Below are positions 10,628 through 23,400 of a stretch of 40,352 nt of DNA, in pieces. The position numbers were made by a program, and so were the translations under genes. The stretch comes from Phallusia fumigata (Eukaryota; Chordata; Ascidiacea; Phlebobranchia; Ascidiidae). The stretch is taken from positions 1 to 40,352 of the forward strand of contig QXVZ01013635.1 in NCBI GenBank assembly GCA_008931825.1, written 5' to 3'. Below the pieces are notes generated by a model, which searched no databases, had not been told where the DNA came from, and saw only the letters and a program-made list of their open reading frames with translations. Position 1 is the first letter of the stretch, and every line of letters begins with the position of its first letter.

Positions 10628-13600
10628 CTAAATGACGTGCAGTTCTCTTGCCGGACACAACCTGTATAAACAAATTTAAGTCAAACACTATACAGCCGTA
10701 AATTTAAACTATAACACTTACTGTTGTCGACGTGTGACGATGAAAGCAATGACCACTATGAATAAAACTACCAACACAGTGATGACAATTACCAATGTCC
10801 ATGACCCCTAAAACAGTAGAACATGTCAATATAGTATATAAGGGTCTAGGCCATGCACCGTTTTGGTTATGTGTATTAACGGTTCTACATACAGAGACAT
10901 GAAACATTTCTCAGTTTTCTGTTTTTAGGCAACATTGTAAGGTCACCACTGCGGTGAATCATATTTGACAGTTGGTGGCAGCAGAGAGCTGTGCATTTTC
11001 ATTTGGCTGACGTTTCACAAGTCAGAAAGTTAACAGAATGACAGAAATATCCAGCCTGCCCAAAAAGCAACGACGCATAGATAAAACTTTTTATTTTTAA
11101 AGACTAAATGAAAACGCATTTTAAAGGTATTATATTTTTCAATGCAAGAAACTTTTTAAGCCACGCAAGGATACAAATTGGCTACTTGTTTATAAATAAG
11201 TTTTAAAAGGTTACAACGTATTTCACTAGCGTTGGTTGAATTTTACCGCCGCGCCATTTCCTTTGAGTTTCTCGCTAAACGTCATTCAATACGCAATTTG
11301 CCTTCCAGTGCGCCTCAACAGGAAAAGAGCCTTCTCAAATTCACGTGCTAGCCTGTGCCACACCACTTCCATATTGACTGCCACTGGCATTTTTAGAATC
11401 GTTTTTATTCGTCTTTCATTTTAAAGTCCGACTTAGTTGTGTAACCATTCTTTTACTGGAATTACAAATCCACTGGAAGCAAACGCGTTTTGGCCTAAAA
11501 TAATTATTATAAGCAAATCTGAGTTTAAGTGCGCTTTGTTTGTTTTTTGACTCATGGTGAATTGTTTACAGACAACTGTTAATTTTCTCAACACACTCTA
11601 GCACCTTACCAGAGGTCCTTTACGATTCACGGTCTGGTTTGTCATTGTCAGGGTTCCCAATGTTGTTGTGGTAAGGGTAACAGAATTATTTTTGGATCTT
11701 GACTCACCAGGTGCATCCTGTGCGGTTGTAAAGTTTCTCTGTTAACAAATGCAGTGGGGTAACGTTACACACGGCTTTGAACGGCTTTAGGGCGATTCTG
11801 GCTACATTTACAATTAACGAAGGCATTCAAGAGAATACATACAAAGTCCCCGAAACGTTAGCAATGTTTAAATCCAGTTCCTTTCTATAGCTTAGACATT
11901 ATCAGTACAAAGTTGTCTATATAAGTGATACAAATGTACTCCTCGATTTCTCATTGAAAGAAGTATTAAGGTTTTTTTCAGTGTCATATGACGTCGCGGC
12001 CACCTGATCAAAATCTGATAAATATTGTATGCTAATCGATTTCCTAAAATCCACTTGCAAAGGAATATATAATCATTGTCTTATAACAGTTCACCCATGA
12101 TTTACAGAGAATTCCCTGCTGGAACAGGACGTGTCAATTTATTACGACAGTTTCGAAAGGGAAGCCAGTAACTAGTTTCCTACCCTATAGCGGGTGTCGC
12201 CCAATGGCACGTTCTACCGACAGAAACATTCTAATTTTGCGTTTTGATGAATCTCCTAAAACACGTGATCTAATGCAATCTAGCACAAAACTGCGGAATA
12301 CACTGCACACATAAACCAGTAAGATGTAAAAATCATTAAAAATTTTGTGGCAGAAACAGACCTGTTTGCATGAAGAACCAATGAGAGTTTAGCGAGCATG
12401 CTACAAAAAGTCAACTCTACTGCATAAAGTTTTAAAATATATGCAAATATTGGCTAAAAGACATGCTTGCCAATGCGCCAACAAACGTTTTTACATTTTG
12501 CTCACCAAATTATCGCAAAGGTCAATAAAGCGACGTGTTAAACAACAGTAGAACGCAAGTACTGTTACAAATAAAAACTCAAAATACCTGTTTTAATTGC
12601 CTTAGTTAGATTTGGCGTATACCTGTGTTGTACTCGTTAAGTCGACATATTTTGTTTGTGTCCCGACTGTCGTTCGAAATTGACTTTCGGTTTGTACCTC
12701 AAAAGTCGTTGATGAACTTGGTACTGCATCACTTCCTCTTGATTTGTTTGCCTACATATAAATTAAATTTTATCTCTTATAAATTTTGGACCTTAAAATT
12801 TTGACATAAATGAAACCATAAAAGTTTTTTCCTAAAAGTTTTACTACAATAGTACATGTTTTCGGCAAGTGTTTTGGTAACTTTTTAGAAGTATCAGGAC
12901 GTTTAATGTAGGCCCTAAATATTTGTGGAATTTTGAACAGTTAAAAGCTGTGAAATGATTGGCCACATTAGATTTACTCGAAAAAAGACATTTCACACCA
13001 GCGTAAGGAGGATTGTGTAGCGATGGTGAAGTTTAGTGCGGCGGCTGGAAGTTTCGGGTTTTCCTGAGGAAGCAATCAACATTTTTCACAGCTCTCGTTT
13101 GTGCTTGATGCTTGGTGGTTAGAACGTGTACCATTAAATTTGCTTTTTTATAACGGCTTTCAAACAGCTAGCTCAACCACTGCCCAAAAGCCGGTTCCCC
13201 TTATATAGTATTGTTTTTATTTTAAATGACACTTTCATCTGCATTTGTGTTATCACAAAATACCTGATGGGTGACAGGACCACCAACCACTGTGATATTT
13301 TCGGTTGAAGCATATTTCTTGGTTGTTTGTAGTTGTGTGCTTTTAATCATTGCGGTCGATGTTTTTTGTTCTTTCAAATGTAAAATAAGAACAAAAACGT
13401 AAAAGTTTTAGCAATGCCCTCTGGTAGATCAAGATGCTGAAGACAAAACACTCCGACAAATCTCACTAAAAGTCGCGAATCGATTTATGACAACGTAAAT
13501 GTATATTTGTTACATAGGCTACTTTTAAAGAAGGCGTAAATAAAAAGTAAAAATGAAGAAAAGGAAATCATTGGCTACTAAATCACCTAAATCTTACGTT

Positions 13601-13983
13601 TTTATCTACGCTAGGCATATTTGTTAATTTTGTTGTAAAAACTGCAGAAGTAACCATTCACCGAATGGCGGTTTATTATGACAAAATCCATTCGTTTAAA
13701 GCGGAGGATTAATTTCTCGGACTTAAGTAATAACAAGGCTACCTGTAACATAGGTCACAATTTCTTGGCCAGTAGCTGGCGTGGTGAATTTCGTTGAAAT
13801 TGTTGAAGATTGCAGTTCTCGTGCATTTGCGTCAGACTCTTTGAAATCCCCCAATACTTGAAAAGTTGTGTTTGAATTTTCTCCCGAATATTCAAGTCCT
13901 TTATTTTCCGTTTCATCTGGAGGTACTGCATTACAATGCAGCGTCCGTAAAAGAAAAAATAGCAAAAAACCCTTCCAATACAT
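10628..13983 (-). CDS. Gene D: mucin-like single-pass membrane protein (241 aa)
   Basis: Six exons (minus): 13983-13743, 13370-13264, 12751-12623, 11738-11610, 10807-10722, 10661-10628 (TAG). Phases run 1,0,0,0,2 and the total is 726 nt. The start is the ATG of MYWKGFLLFFLLRTLHCNA, a good signal peptide; the frame is open a little upstream only through a GTG. The ectodomain (about 185 residues) is Thr/Ser/Gln-rich with N-x-T/S sites and no cysteine-rich fold, so it is probably an O-glycosylated stalk. Residues 205-226 form the TM helix (WTLVIVITVLVVLFIVVIAF), then TRRQ and a short tail ending RELHVI. Exons 3 and 4 are both 129 nt and phase 0/0, possibly duplicated modules that have diverged. 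The long introns (about 370-890 bp) show nothing else. It shares layout with genes A and B (signal, Thr-rich stalk, TM) but no FN2 module. Function unknown. Confidence 0.65.
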
Positions 13984-14839
13984 GTTCACGCAAAATAAGT
14001 GCACGTTTTCTAGTCAGTGTCTGTACAGCAGACTTGCTTTTTTGTTTGTCTAAAATCATAAATACAAAGATTTTTACAAATATTATAACTCTAAAACAAG
14101 CCCAGAGAGTCTGCATTCAAGTGCAGAAACTCCATTCCTTCAGTCCGTCTGGCTCTTCGCGCCTTTTTCATCACTTCTTGTTCAAACTGGTTTTGTAAAT
14201 TCGCGCTCTCTTTTTCTCGTCAAAGTGTTTGGTCAAGTTTGTGGTCAAATCTAGTACAAGGTCATTTCTTGACGTTGTATCAACTATAATTTTACACAAA
14301 CAAATTGACATTTTTACACAAATCGGCATGAGCTGCATCTTTTAGTTGTATAGCTTAGGTGCTCTGATGAGGGCTTATTGTGCTTCTGGCTGCTTTTAAA
14401 CCCTATAGTTATGTCACACCCATTTCGCGAAAATACAAATAGGCAAGAGCAGAATCTCATTCTTTGAAAAAAGTATTTTTTCTTGACTAAATTGCAAGAC
14501 CTTTTTAGTAGCTTGCTATGTTTCTGCAAAAATGGAATTTTGCACTTTCAAATGTGATAAGGAAGTAAGCCGCACTCCCTAGCGTGCAGTTTTTTGGCAC
14601 GTTTGATGAAATTCGATACACCGTTGTATTTGTGCATGCCTCCAACAGGGAGAACATGTCGCGGCGCAAGGACACTTTGAACAGCTTTTGTTTTGAATGA
14701 ACAGGATTTAGTATTGTACTCGACAGACCCTGGTGAATGTGCATTGTGATGTGGTTGATTGTGTTGCATGCATGGCCTGCTAGTTGTTGCGTCAAAAATT
14801 GTAAACCAATGTGTTTTGTAATTAAAGAAGTGTTTTCAG
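13984..14839. other. Divergent spacer between gene D and the spectrin-repeat gene
   Basis: No exon is seen. Gene D starts leftward at 13983, and the first recognisable exon of the plus-strand gene starts at 14840 with an acceptor (TGTTTTCAG), not a start codon; an in-frame TAA lies just upstream of it. Short open frames here on both strands lack splice context or domain character. Confidence 0.5.
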
Positions 14840-17493
14840 GCACAGCGGCACGAGATTGAAAACCACCAGGAGGACTACCAATCTCTTGCGTCTCATCTGG
14901 ACGACCTTAGGACCATGTGCGATCCCAACGAGAGAAAAACGCTCAACGCAAGGTTACTATATGTTTGCTGTTTGTACGATGAATTCGACCCGTTTAGAAC
15001 ACATGCTTACAGTTAAATATCGTGACACCCGTGTAGGTTCTGATTGACTTCAGATTTACCCAAATTAAACTTCGATGCGGTTTGTAGAATAAAAATCGGC
15101 ACTGCACATTAACGATAAAAAGTTATCAAGCTTGGTTGTAAGTATGACATCCAAACAGGTAAATTTACAAAAACTGAGATGTGCGTTATATGATGCCTTA
15201 AGTGTCGATTTGCGTTTATAAACTTCTTTTGCCGGTTTTCGCGTTTAGGTAAAGTCCTGGGTCGATTCTTTTGCCAACTTGGTCCAGTGTTTCGCAAAAC
15301 TTTGGCTGATGACCTCATAAATGTTGTCTGCTTTGATACATGCAAAAGTTTGTAAAAGTGACCCGTTTTTTACTGTCAATTTGATTTGTCAGATACACGG
15401 AATGCACTAAGTTTCTCGGTCGTGTGTGCGAGATGGTATCGTCACGGGAGGACGCGCTTGACCGGTTATCACAGTTTCACTCGACTGCTCAAACTGTCCT
15501 CGTCACGCTCGAGCGACTTGAGGGCCACGTGACCAGCAACGTGATCTCAACCGACGAGCTGATTCGTTGGCAGAAAGAGCTGAATCAACTAGGAAAGTTC
15601 ATGAGCGAATGTTCCAGGTCAGAATGAAATAGTAAACAGGATTCTATTTTTACAGTACAAAAAATACACACAAAACCTTGAATTTTCCACTAATGTGATT
15701 CTCTTGTGGTTGGTGTTGCATTTAACGTGCTGACCTAACAACTCTCGCCTATCGCATTTTTGCCTCTCTAAGCGTTCAAAAATATCTTCTTTCGTATATT
15801 TTTACATTGTGTTAATTATATCCCTGCATATGCTAAACAAAATCCACATTGAAGGTAGCAGTTTAACATCGATTTGTTGATTTTGATTTCTGCAGAAGCG
15901 GTTCAGGGCTGGATCCGGTTCTGCAGCAAGCTCAGCTTACCACCCTGGACAGCGTGAATACACGAAGGAGAACCACAGTGCGGGGTTACTTGAACAGACT
16001 GCAGGCTCGCTTCGAGAAGCTTCGAGCTGAGATTTCAATCAAGCAGGAGCATTTTGATGAAGTGGATGGCATTTGGCAAGGATTTCTGGACAGGTTGGTG
16101 CTTCATTTTGCTCTGTCGATTTCGACAAGTGAAATCACTGTAAATATTTTGTCTGCTAATAACATATGCTTTAAATTATTTTTATATGATAGTGCTGGCT
16201 TATAGTCAAGAACAAGTGTAAAAGAACTACAGTATACGTTTTTTAGAAATGCTTTTCCTCGTTGTAAAAGATTTTTGATTTAAACCTCAAAATCGATAAA
16301 TACGACTACATTTACGTTTACCACGTCATATCTGTAATCACTTCTTTATTATGTTGTGAGCAGGAAAGAAAAACTTCTGAAAGCTCTAGAAGACTTGGAA
16401 GAAAGAGCAGAAATTGACATCCGAATTGATTCCCTTAGCAATGAGAACATTCAAGAATATGTAAAACTTTACGAAAAGCTGGAGGCAAGTTTACTTCAAT
16501 AAACAATCAGCATACAGTCTAATGTCATTGTGAGGTTGTAGATTTGCACATTTCATTTTTTTAATAGGCCAGTTTGCAGCGTTAAGCATGTAACATACAT
16601 GCACTTAAAAGGTTAAAACGCGCACGCTTTACGCTGTATTTTTATGAATATCGCAGGAGGAACTTGACCTCAAGAAATACGAGCTTAGTGGATTGCAAGG
16701 CAAAGGCAAGCAATTGGGCGAAACTGACCCCAGTCAAGATCATGTCGTACAAGGTAATAAGTCATCTTATTGACTTTGTTTTGCCTCATTTTATTTTTTA
16801 GCGATTGTTATCAACGTATTTGTTTTAAAGAACACTTGAAACTAGTGGAAATGACCTGGGAAGATACCAAGAGTTTGATTGTCGACCGTGGTGAGCAACT
16901 TAAGAAACTTGCTAGCCTGCTTCGAGACTACGATCACGTGCGCGTTGCGGTTGAGCGCACACTGAACAACGCTGAAGTCCTGTCGTCAGCTGCCGAAGCT
17001 CCAAGACATTTTAATGCCGAGGAAGTTAAAAGACACGTTAACAAACTTGAGGTTAGTTACAAAGTTATTGGCTGAATATATACCCGGCTTGGCTTAGTTT
17101 TTATCTGTATGTACGTTTTTGCTTTTACCAGCCTACAATTTGCCATGTCACTTTTCCGACAGGCTTCTTCATATGTGCGTGCATGCTGTCAGCTGAAGTG
17201 CTAAAATTTTGTACGGAGAGTTTGTCTTTTCTTAGCAGTGTGTGACAGACTTCTAGCTTTAAATGCATAATTTATGAACTATCTAAGGAATTTTCTGCCT
17301 GAGTAAGTCGCACAGTTTGAAGAGTGTTATAAGATATGTGATTATTACAGAGCCTGAAGAGAGAGCTCGATGAAAAGCAACCGGTAATGGATGATTTAAC
17401 TAAAAAAGGCAAACTTGCGGCGGCTGAAGCCAAGAAGCAGCTTGTATCAGAAGCATCAACGATTCACACCCAGTTGGAAGATCTTGTGGACAG
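14840..17493 (+). CDS. Nesprin-like rod, segment 1 (7 exons)
   Basis: Exons: 14840-14952, 15393-15617, 15896-16093, 16364-16484, 16657-16753, 16831-17051, 17351-17493. Entry phases in order are 0,2,2,2,0,1,0, and the last exon leaves phase 2. Content includes RWQKELNQLGKFMSEC, HFDEVDGIWQGFLDR, VEMTWEDTKSLIVDRGEQL and SLKRELDEKQPVMDDL. The intron 16485-16656 has a GC donor (CTGGAG|GCAAGT): the only nearby GT alternative shifts the frame into a TGA. The last exon ends in AG of an Arg codon (LVDR), which demands a following exon starting with one nucleotide and then probably Trp. None is found before the N at 17768 or 19504. Confidence 0.82.
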
Positions 17494-20400
17494 GTGGGTT
17501 AATTTCAAATTTTAAACGTTTTTTTAATGCCATACGTCATATAATTATTGTATAACAACAAAACATTTGATGGAAGACCAACATAGGTTAGTTGAATACG
17601 GCGTACGATAGAGGGACAAATTGTGGCTTAGGAACAACCTGCACCATTATCAGCGATATGGGATTTACAGCGTTTAAAATCATGAATTTATTTTACAGCC
17701 GCACAGAATTTTTTTATGGTGTCTAAAACTTTTTAAGGCTTTTTTTTACCTTGGTGGTTGTTTTAATNTTTCAATCAAGCAGGAGCATTTTGATGAAGTT
17801 GATGGCATTTGGCAAGGATTTCTGGACAGGTCGGTACTTTATTTTCCTTTGTCGATTTCGACAAGTGAAATCACTGCAAAACATTTTTTGTCTCCTAATA
17901 GCATATGTTTTAAATTATTTTTAAATAATAGTGTTGGCTTAAAGTCAAGAGTAAGTATAAAAGAACTACAGTATACGTTTTTAGAAATGCTTTTCCTCGT
18001 TATAAAAGGTTTTTGATTTAAACCTCAAAATCGATAAATACGACTACATTTACGTTTACCACGTCATATCTGTAATCACTTCTTTATTATGTTGTAAGCA
18101 GGAAAGAAAAACTTCTGAAAGCTCTAGAAGACTTGGAAGAAAGAGCAGAAATTGACATCCGAATTGATTCTCTTAGCAATGAGAACATTCAGGAATATGT
18201 AAAACTTTACGAAAAGCTGGAGGCAAGTTTACTTCAATAAACAACCAGCATACAGTCTAATGTCATTGTGAAAGTGTAGATTTGAACATTTCATTTTTTA
18301 ATAGGCCAGTTTGCAGCATTTAGCATGTAACATACATGCACTTAAAAGGTTAAAACGCGCACGCTTTACGCTGTATTTTTATGAATATCGCAGGAAGAAC
18401 TTGACCTCAAGAAATACGAGCTTAGTGGATTGCAAGGCAAAGGCAAGCAATTGGGCGAAACTGACCCCAGTCAAGATCATGTCGTACAAGGTAATAAGTC
18501 ATCTTATTGACTTTGTTTTGCCTCATTTTATTTTTTAGCGATTGTTATTAACGTATTTGCTTTAAAGAACACTTGAAACTAGTGGAAATGACCTGGGAAG
18601 ATACCAAGAGTTTGATTGTCGACCGTGGTGAGCAACTTAAGAAACTTGCCAGCCTGCTTCGAGACTACGATCACGTGCGCGTTGCGGTTGAGCGCACACT
18701 GAACAACGCTGAAGTCCTGTCGTCAGCTGCTGAAGCGCCAAGACATTTTAATGCCGAGGAAGTTAAAAGACACGTTAACAAACTTGAGGTTAGTTACAAA
18801 GTTATTGGCTGAAAGTAGCCGGCTTGGCTTAGTTTTTATCTGTATGTACGTTTTTCCTTTTACCAGCCTACAAAATTTGCCATGTCACTTTCCCACAGGC
18901 TTCTTCATATGTGCGTGCATGTTGTCAGCTAAAGTGCTAAAATTTTGTACGGAGAGTTTGTCTTTTCTTAGCAGTGTGTGACAGACTTCTAGCTTTAAAT
19001 GCATAATTTATGGACTATCCAAGGAATTTTCTGCCTGAGTAAGTCGCACAGTTAGAAGAGTGTTATAAGATATGTGATTATTACAGAGCCTGAAGAGAGA
19101 GCTCGATGAAAAGCAACCGGTAATGGATGATTTAACTAAAAAAGGCAAACTTGCGGCGGCTGAAGCCAAGAAGCAGCTTGTATCAGAAGCATCAACGATT
19201 CACACCCAGTTGGAAGAACTTGTGGACAGGTGGGTTAATTTCAAATTTTAAACGTTCTTTTAATGCCATACGTCATATAATTATTGTATAACAACAAAAC
19301 GTTTGATGGAAGACCAACGTAGGTTAGTTGAATACGGCGTACGATAGAGGGACAAATTGTGTCTTAGGAACAACCAGCAGTATTATCAGCGATATGGGAT
19401 TTACAGCGTTTAAAATCATGAATTTATTTTACAGCCGCACAGGATGTTTTTATGGTGTCTAAAACTTTTTTAAGGCTTTTTTTACCGTGGTGGTTGTTTT
19501 AATNCCGCGACTTGTATACTAACTACGCGAACTTCTTTTACCAGGCCCAAACTCGACTGGAAGATTTCACGACACAAAAGAAAATGCTCGTGGATTATGT
19601 GGACGAACTGTGCGAGTGGTTGGACCACAAGGAACAATCACTAAACTGCATGATACGGAATCCCCGACCTGAACATCTGACAAAGTGCAGGGTAGGTGTT
19701 TTTACGGCATTGCTTTGGGCTTCTAACAATCATTGAAAGAGATTGACATTGATTGCCACAATATTTTATGTGTAGATCAAAAACTTTGATTCGTTCGTTT
19801 ATGCAGGAAATAAACTCAGAGGTACTTGGTCAACGCGATAACGTGGAATCGACGAAAGAACATTTCAACAGCCTGTGTAGAAAGTTCCAGACCCCGGAGC
19901 TGGCAGCGGTGCAAGAAAAAGTGTCTGGTCTCACCACAAAATACGACGAGATCAGCAAGTTACTGACAAAAGGTGCGGGATCTCTCCGACTATCTAACAT
20001 ACTCCGTTACTTTTGCAACTCATCTACCTACTTATTTCCGTAAAACTAAAACAACATGTATTAGTTTTACTGTAGTTGTTTTTATTCGTATCACCTTGTT
20101 CTGGGGAATTATTTCTGCCGGCATCGGAATGTGTCCAGTAACTGTTACTTAACAGTATGGCTGTTTTGTAGTCATGGACAACCTCGAGGGAAGTTTGGAT
20201 GACGACTTTAATAATGCCGTAAAAGATTTCTATACTTGGTTTCGCTCGGCAAAGGAGGCAGTTGGCGCATGCGCAGACACGTCCGGCGACGTCCCGGCTT
20301 TGGAGGAGAAACTGGAGGTAAAAATAGTTAGTCTTGTCAAAAACCACAATCACTTTTGCAGGGCCTAAAAACGCTTGTAATATGTAGTTGTGGTGTATGC

Positions 20401-23400
20401 ATCAATTTTAAATTCCATCAAGTAAACTTGTATTTTTACCCGGTTAGTAGCGGTAACATTTATTAGTTACTTGACGAAGCGCAAAAAATCAAGTTTAAGA
20501 TATTTTTTGTGTACCTCGTTTTCAGAAACTACAAAACTTCGTTGCAAAAATCGAAGATGGTGAGAACCGTGTAAACAAAATGCAGACCAGCGGTGAAACT
20601 TGCTGTGATGCCCAACTCTCCCGCGCAAGTTCTGACTCAATTCAACAGCAAATGCAGAACGTGAAGGACGAATGGCACGACTTCCTCGCCCAAGTTCAGG
20701 TAACAACTCCTCAGATTTATCATACCCTGCTCTGCTAACGCTCCTTTGATTTGTCTTCCGAATAGTTGTGTAGCGCTTGTAAAAAATGTTTGTGGCTTAA
20801 ACTCGCGGATGAATCTAAATGTAACTGACAGGAGCAACGATCGAACCTGGAGTCGTCTCTTGCTGTGCTGAGGTCACTCGAGGACAATCGCAAGGAACTT
20901 GCAAAGTCATTGAAGATCATCGAAAGATCGCTACGTGAAGAGGAAGAACCGAAAGATAACTTAGATGAAAAGATTGAACAGCTGGAAACGATACAGGTAT
21001 TATAATAATACAGATACAAATACATGCTAAAATGTAGAGTTAAATGCGAAGTTTAGTAAATGATTTTTCGAAACACTAACTACTAATTTAACCATTATGA
21101 GAACGACAAAAAACTTCTTATCCCAGATAAGCAAAATGTTAGAATCTTGACATTTTACATATTCTTGCACTAGATTTGTTAATCTCACGATTCTTTCTCA
21201 TCAGGCTTTGAACAAGGAGTTGAACGGCAAGAGCAAGCAGGTTGAGAATCTGATGCAGCAGGCTCACGAGCTTGTCGAAGGAGATTCTTCGCAAGCTGGC
21301 AGCGCCCGCAAGGCTCAGCAACTGATTACAATGTATCACGGTCTATGCCGAAAGGCTAAAGTAAGTTTTGCTGCCCGAAGTGAAGAATATGCGGCAATGC
21401 CTTGCATTGAATTAGTGGTGTTTTTTGTAAAACAAGTGTTATTTTAGGAGCGTCTGCGAATTTGCGATCAAAGTGTTTCCGATCAACGTCAGTATGAAGA
21501 AGCGTTAGCAGCCAGCAAGATTTGGATCCAATCAGCAATGACCAAGTTAGAAGGCTGCGTCGAGGCTACGCAGCAGGCAGTGGACAAAAACGAACTCGAA
21601 GCAAGGTGGTATATTTATGCTACAAAGACAACAAAACAGCTGAAAGTTTACTGTAGCAAGTATAGGGGCCGTTTATCTTGCAGACCTAACTGGATATCTG
21701 GTCTATAGAAGTTTTCTTTTAATTAAATTAACCGAGTTACTACACAGGATAACACGTTTGTTTCATTGAACGCTGGGCAGATTGCTGGAAGTCCAAGCGC
21801 TGCTGTCTTCGCAGCAAGAAGGCGAAGTGAAATTGAACGTGGCTGTCGGGAAGGGCGAACGTGCTTCACAATCTTCAACCATCGACGGAAAACACAAAAT
21901 CCATGAGTAATATGTTTTCCTATACTTGTCGATCAACACGTATACGTATGCAAAACGTGCAACCTCGTTGATGTAACGCTCAACGTTTCAAAAGCACTGT
22001 TTGAAAAGCGTATTGCGGGATAGTTTTCTTTTCCCTAGTTAGCTTCCTGCCTGTACAAACAGTCTTTTCACCTATATCGCACTGGAAAGCAAATGTCACC
22101 GGTTTTCCAACATTGTAAAATGGTTGACTTTTGCATTGTAGTGAACTTATGGAACTTAAAGCGAGTTACGACGAACACAGCGACAACCTGATTGAAAGTA
22201 AAAGTAAGCTGACCCAACGGCTTACTGACTGGATACAATACACTCAATCACGTGACGATCTTGTTGCCTGGTTGGACGAGAACGACGCAGTGTTTGCAGG
22301 ACGCCCCGCCCTAGCCGCTGACCTCAAAGACAAGGAAGCTCAACTAGAGAAATACAAGTATGAGCTTAAATTACATATTAACCGAATGGTTAGCAAGGGC
22401 ACCATATTTACGAATAAGCATCAAAACTTTAGATTGATTGAGGCTGACGTGACGTCGAATGAGGAGACGATTAAATCTTTACGTAGTAAAGCAGGACGAC
22501 TTAACCAAGACGAGAACTTCCAGGTAACGTCTCATGTCACACATGTAAACAACACAAAAACAAGTTTAGTTAAATTTTTACACAACTCGGTCACAGGTTA
22601 TTGAGGAGCGTTACAAGCGTGTACGGGAAAACGCAGCGGAGCGTGTCGTTCATCTGACCCAGTGCGTCGAAGAGCACGCCAGCTACTACGACGCGTCACG
22701 TGATTTCGTTGACTGGTCAAACTCAGCCAAGGAGGAGCTTGACCGCTGGTCTGACGTCACTGGCACTGATAAGGATTCTATTCAAAAGAAACTTCAAAAA
22801 GTTCAGGTACATTTTGTTATGACTAAACTTAATGTATGGAAAATGAATAAAAACTATTTTTAAACACTCTACACCAAAGTCCGTCTTTTATTTTGTTTAT
22901 GAGTTACTTTCTGTGCAGAGTTTAAAGGCGACGCGAACGTATGGACGTCAGAAGCTCGACATTGCAATCGAAATTGGTAATCATGTGATCGCCGAGACCG
23001 CCGAATCTGGACGTGATGTCATTAGAACGGAAATTGAAAGGTAAGTCGCAGTTCACAATTGTGAAATATTTTTTTGTTTACAGCGGTAATTTCTACCAAT
23101 AACTTGTGTTTACACAACGGCTAAATTTTATAGCCTCATAATACTATGTTATAATGTTACATAATGACGTTATAACTCGGAAAAGTAATGTTGCTGTTTA
23201 TTATTTTACAGTTTAAAAGAAGAATGGAGGTCTTGGGATAGAACCTTGATTGAGACAGAAATATCGCTCGAATCCCGCCTTTCGCAAGTCACGAAATACG
23301 AAGAGAGCTTCGAGATCGAGAGAACTGCGCTTGCCGATGCGCTTGAACGGTTTCGGACACGCTTGGATGACCTTGATGTCGATCAGCTGGTGGATGCTAA

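Noticed and set aside
15109-15345. Minus-strand frame between the first two spectrin exons
   Set aside because: Short, no start context or domain, and lying in an intron of the plus-strand gene.
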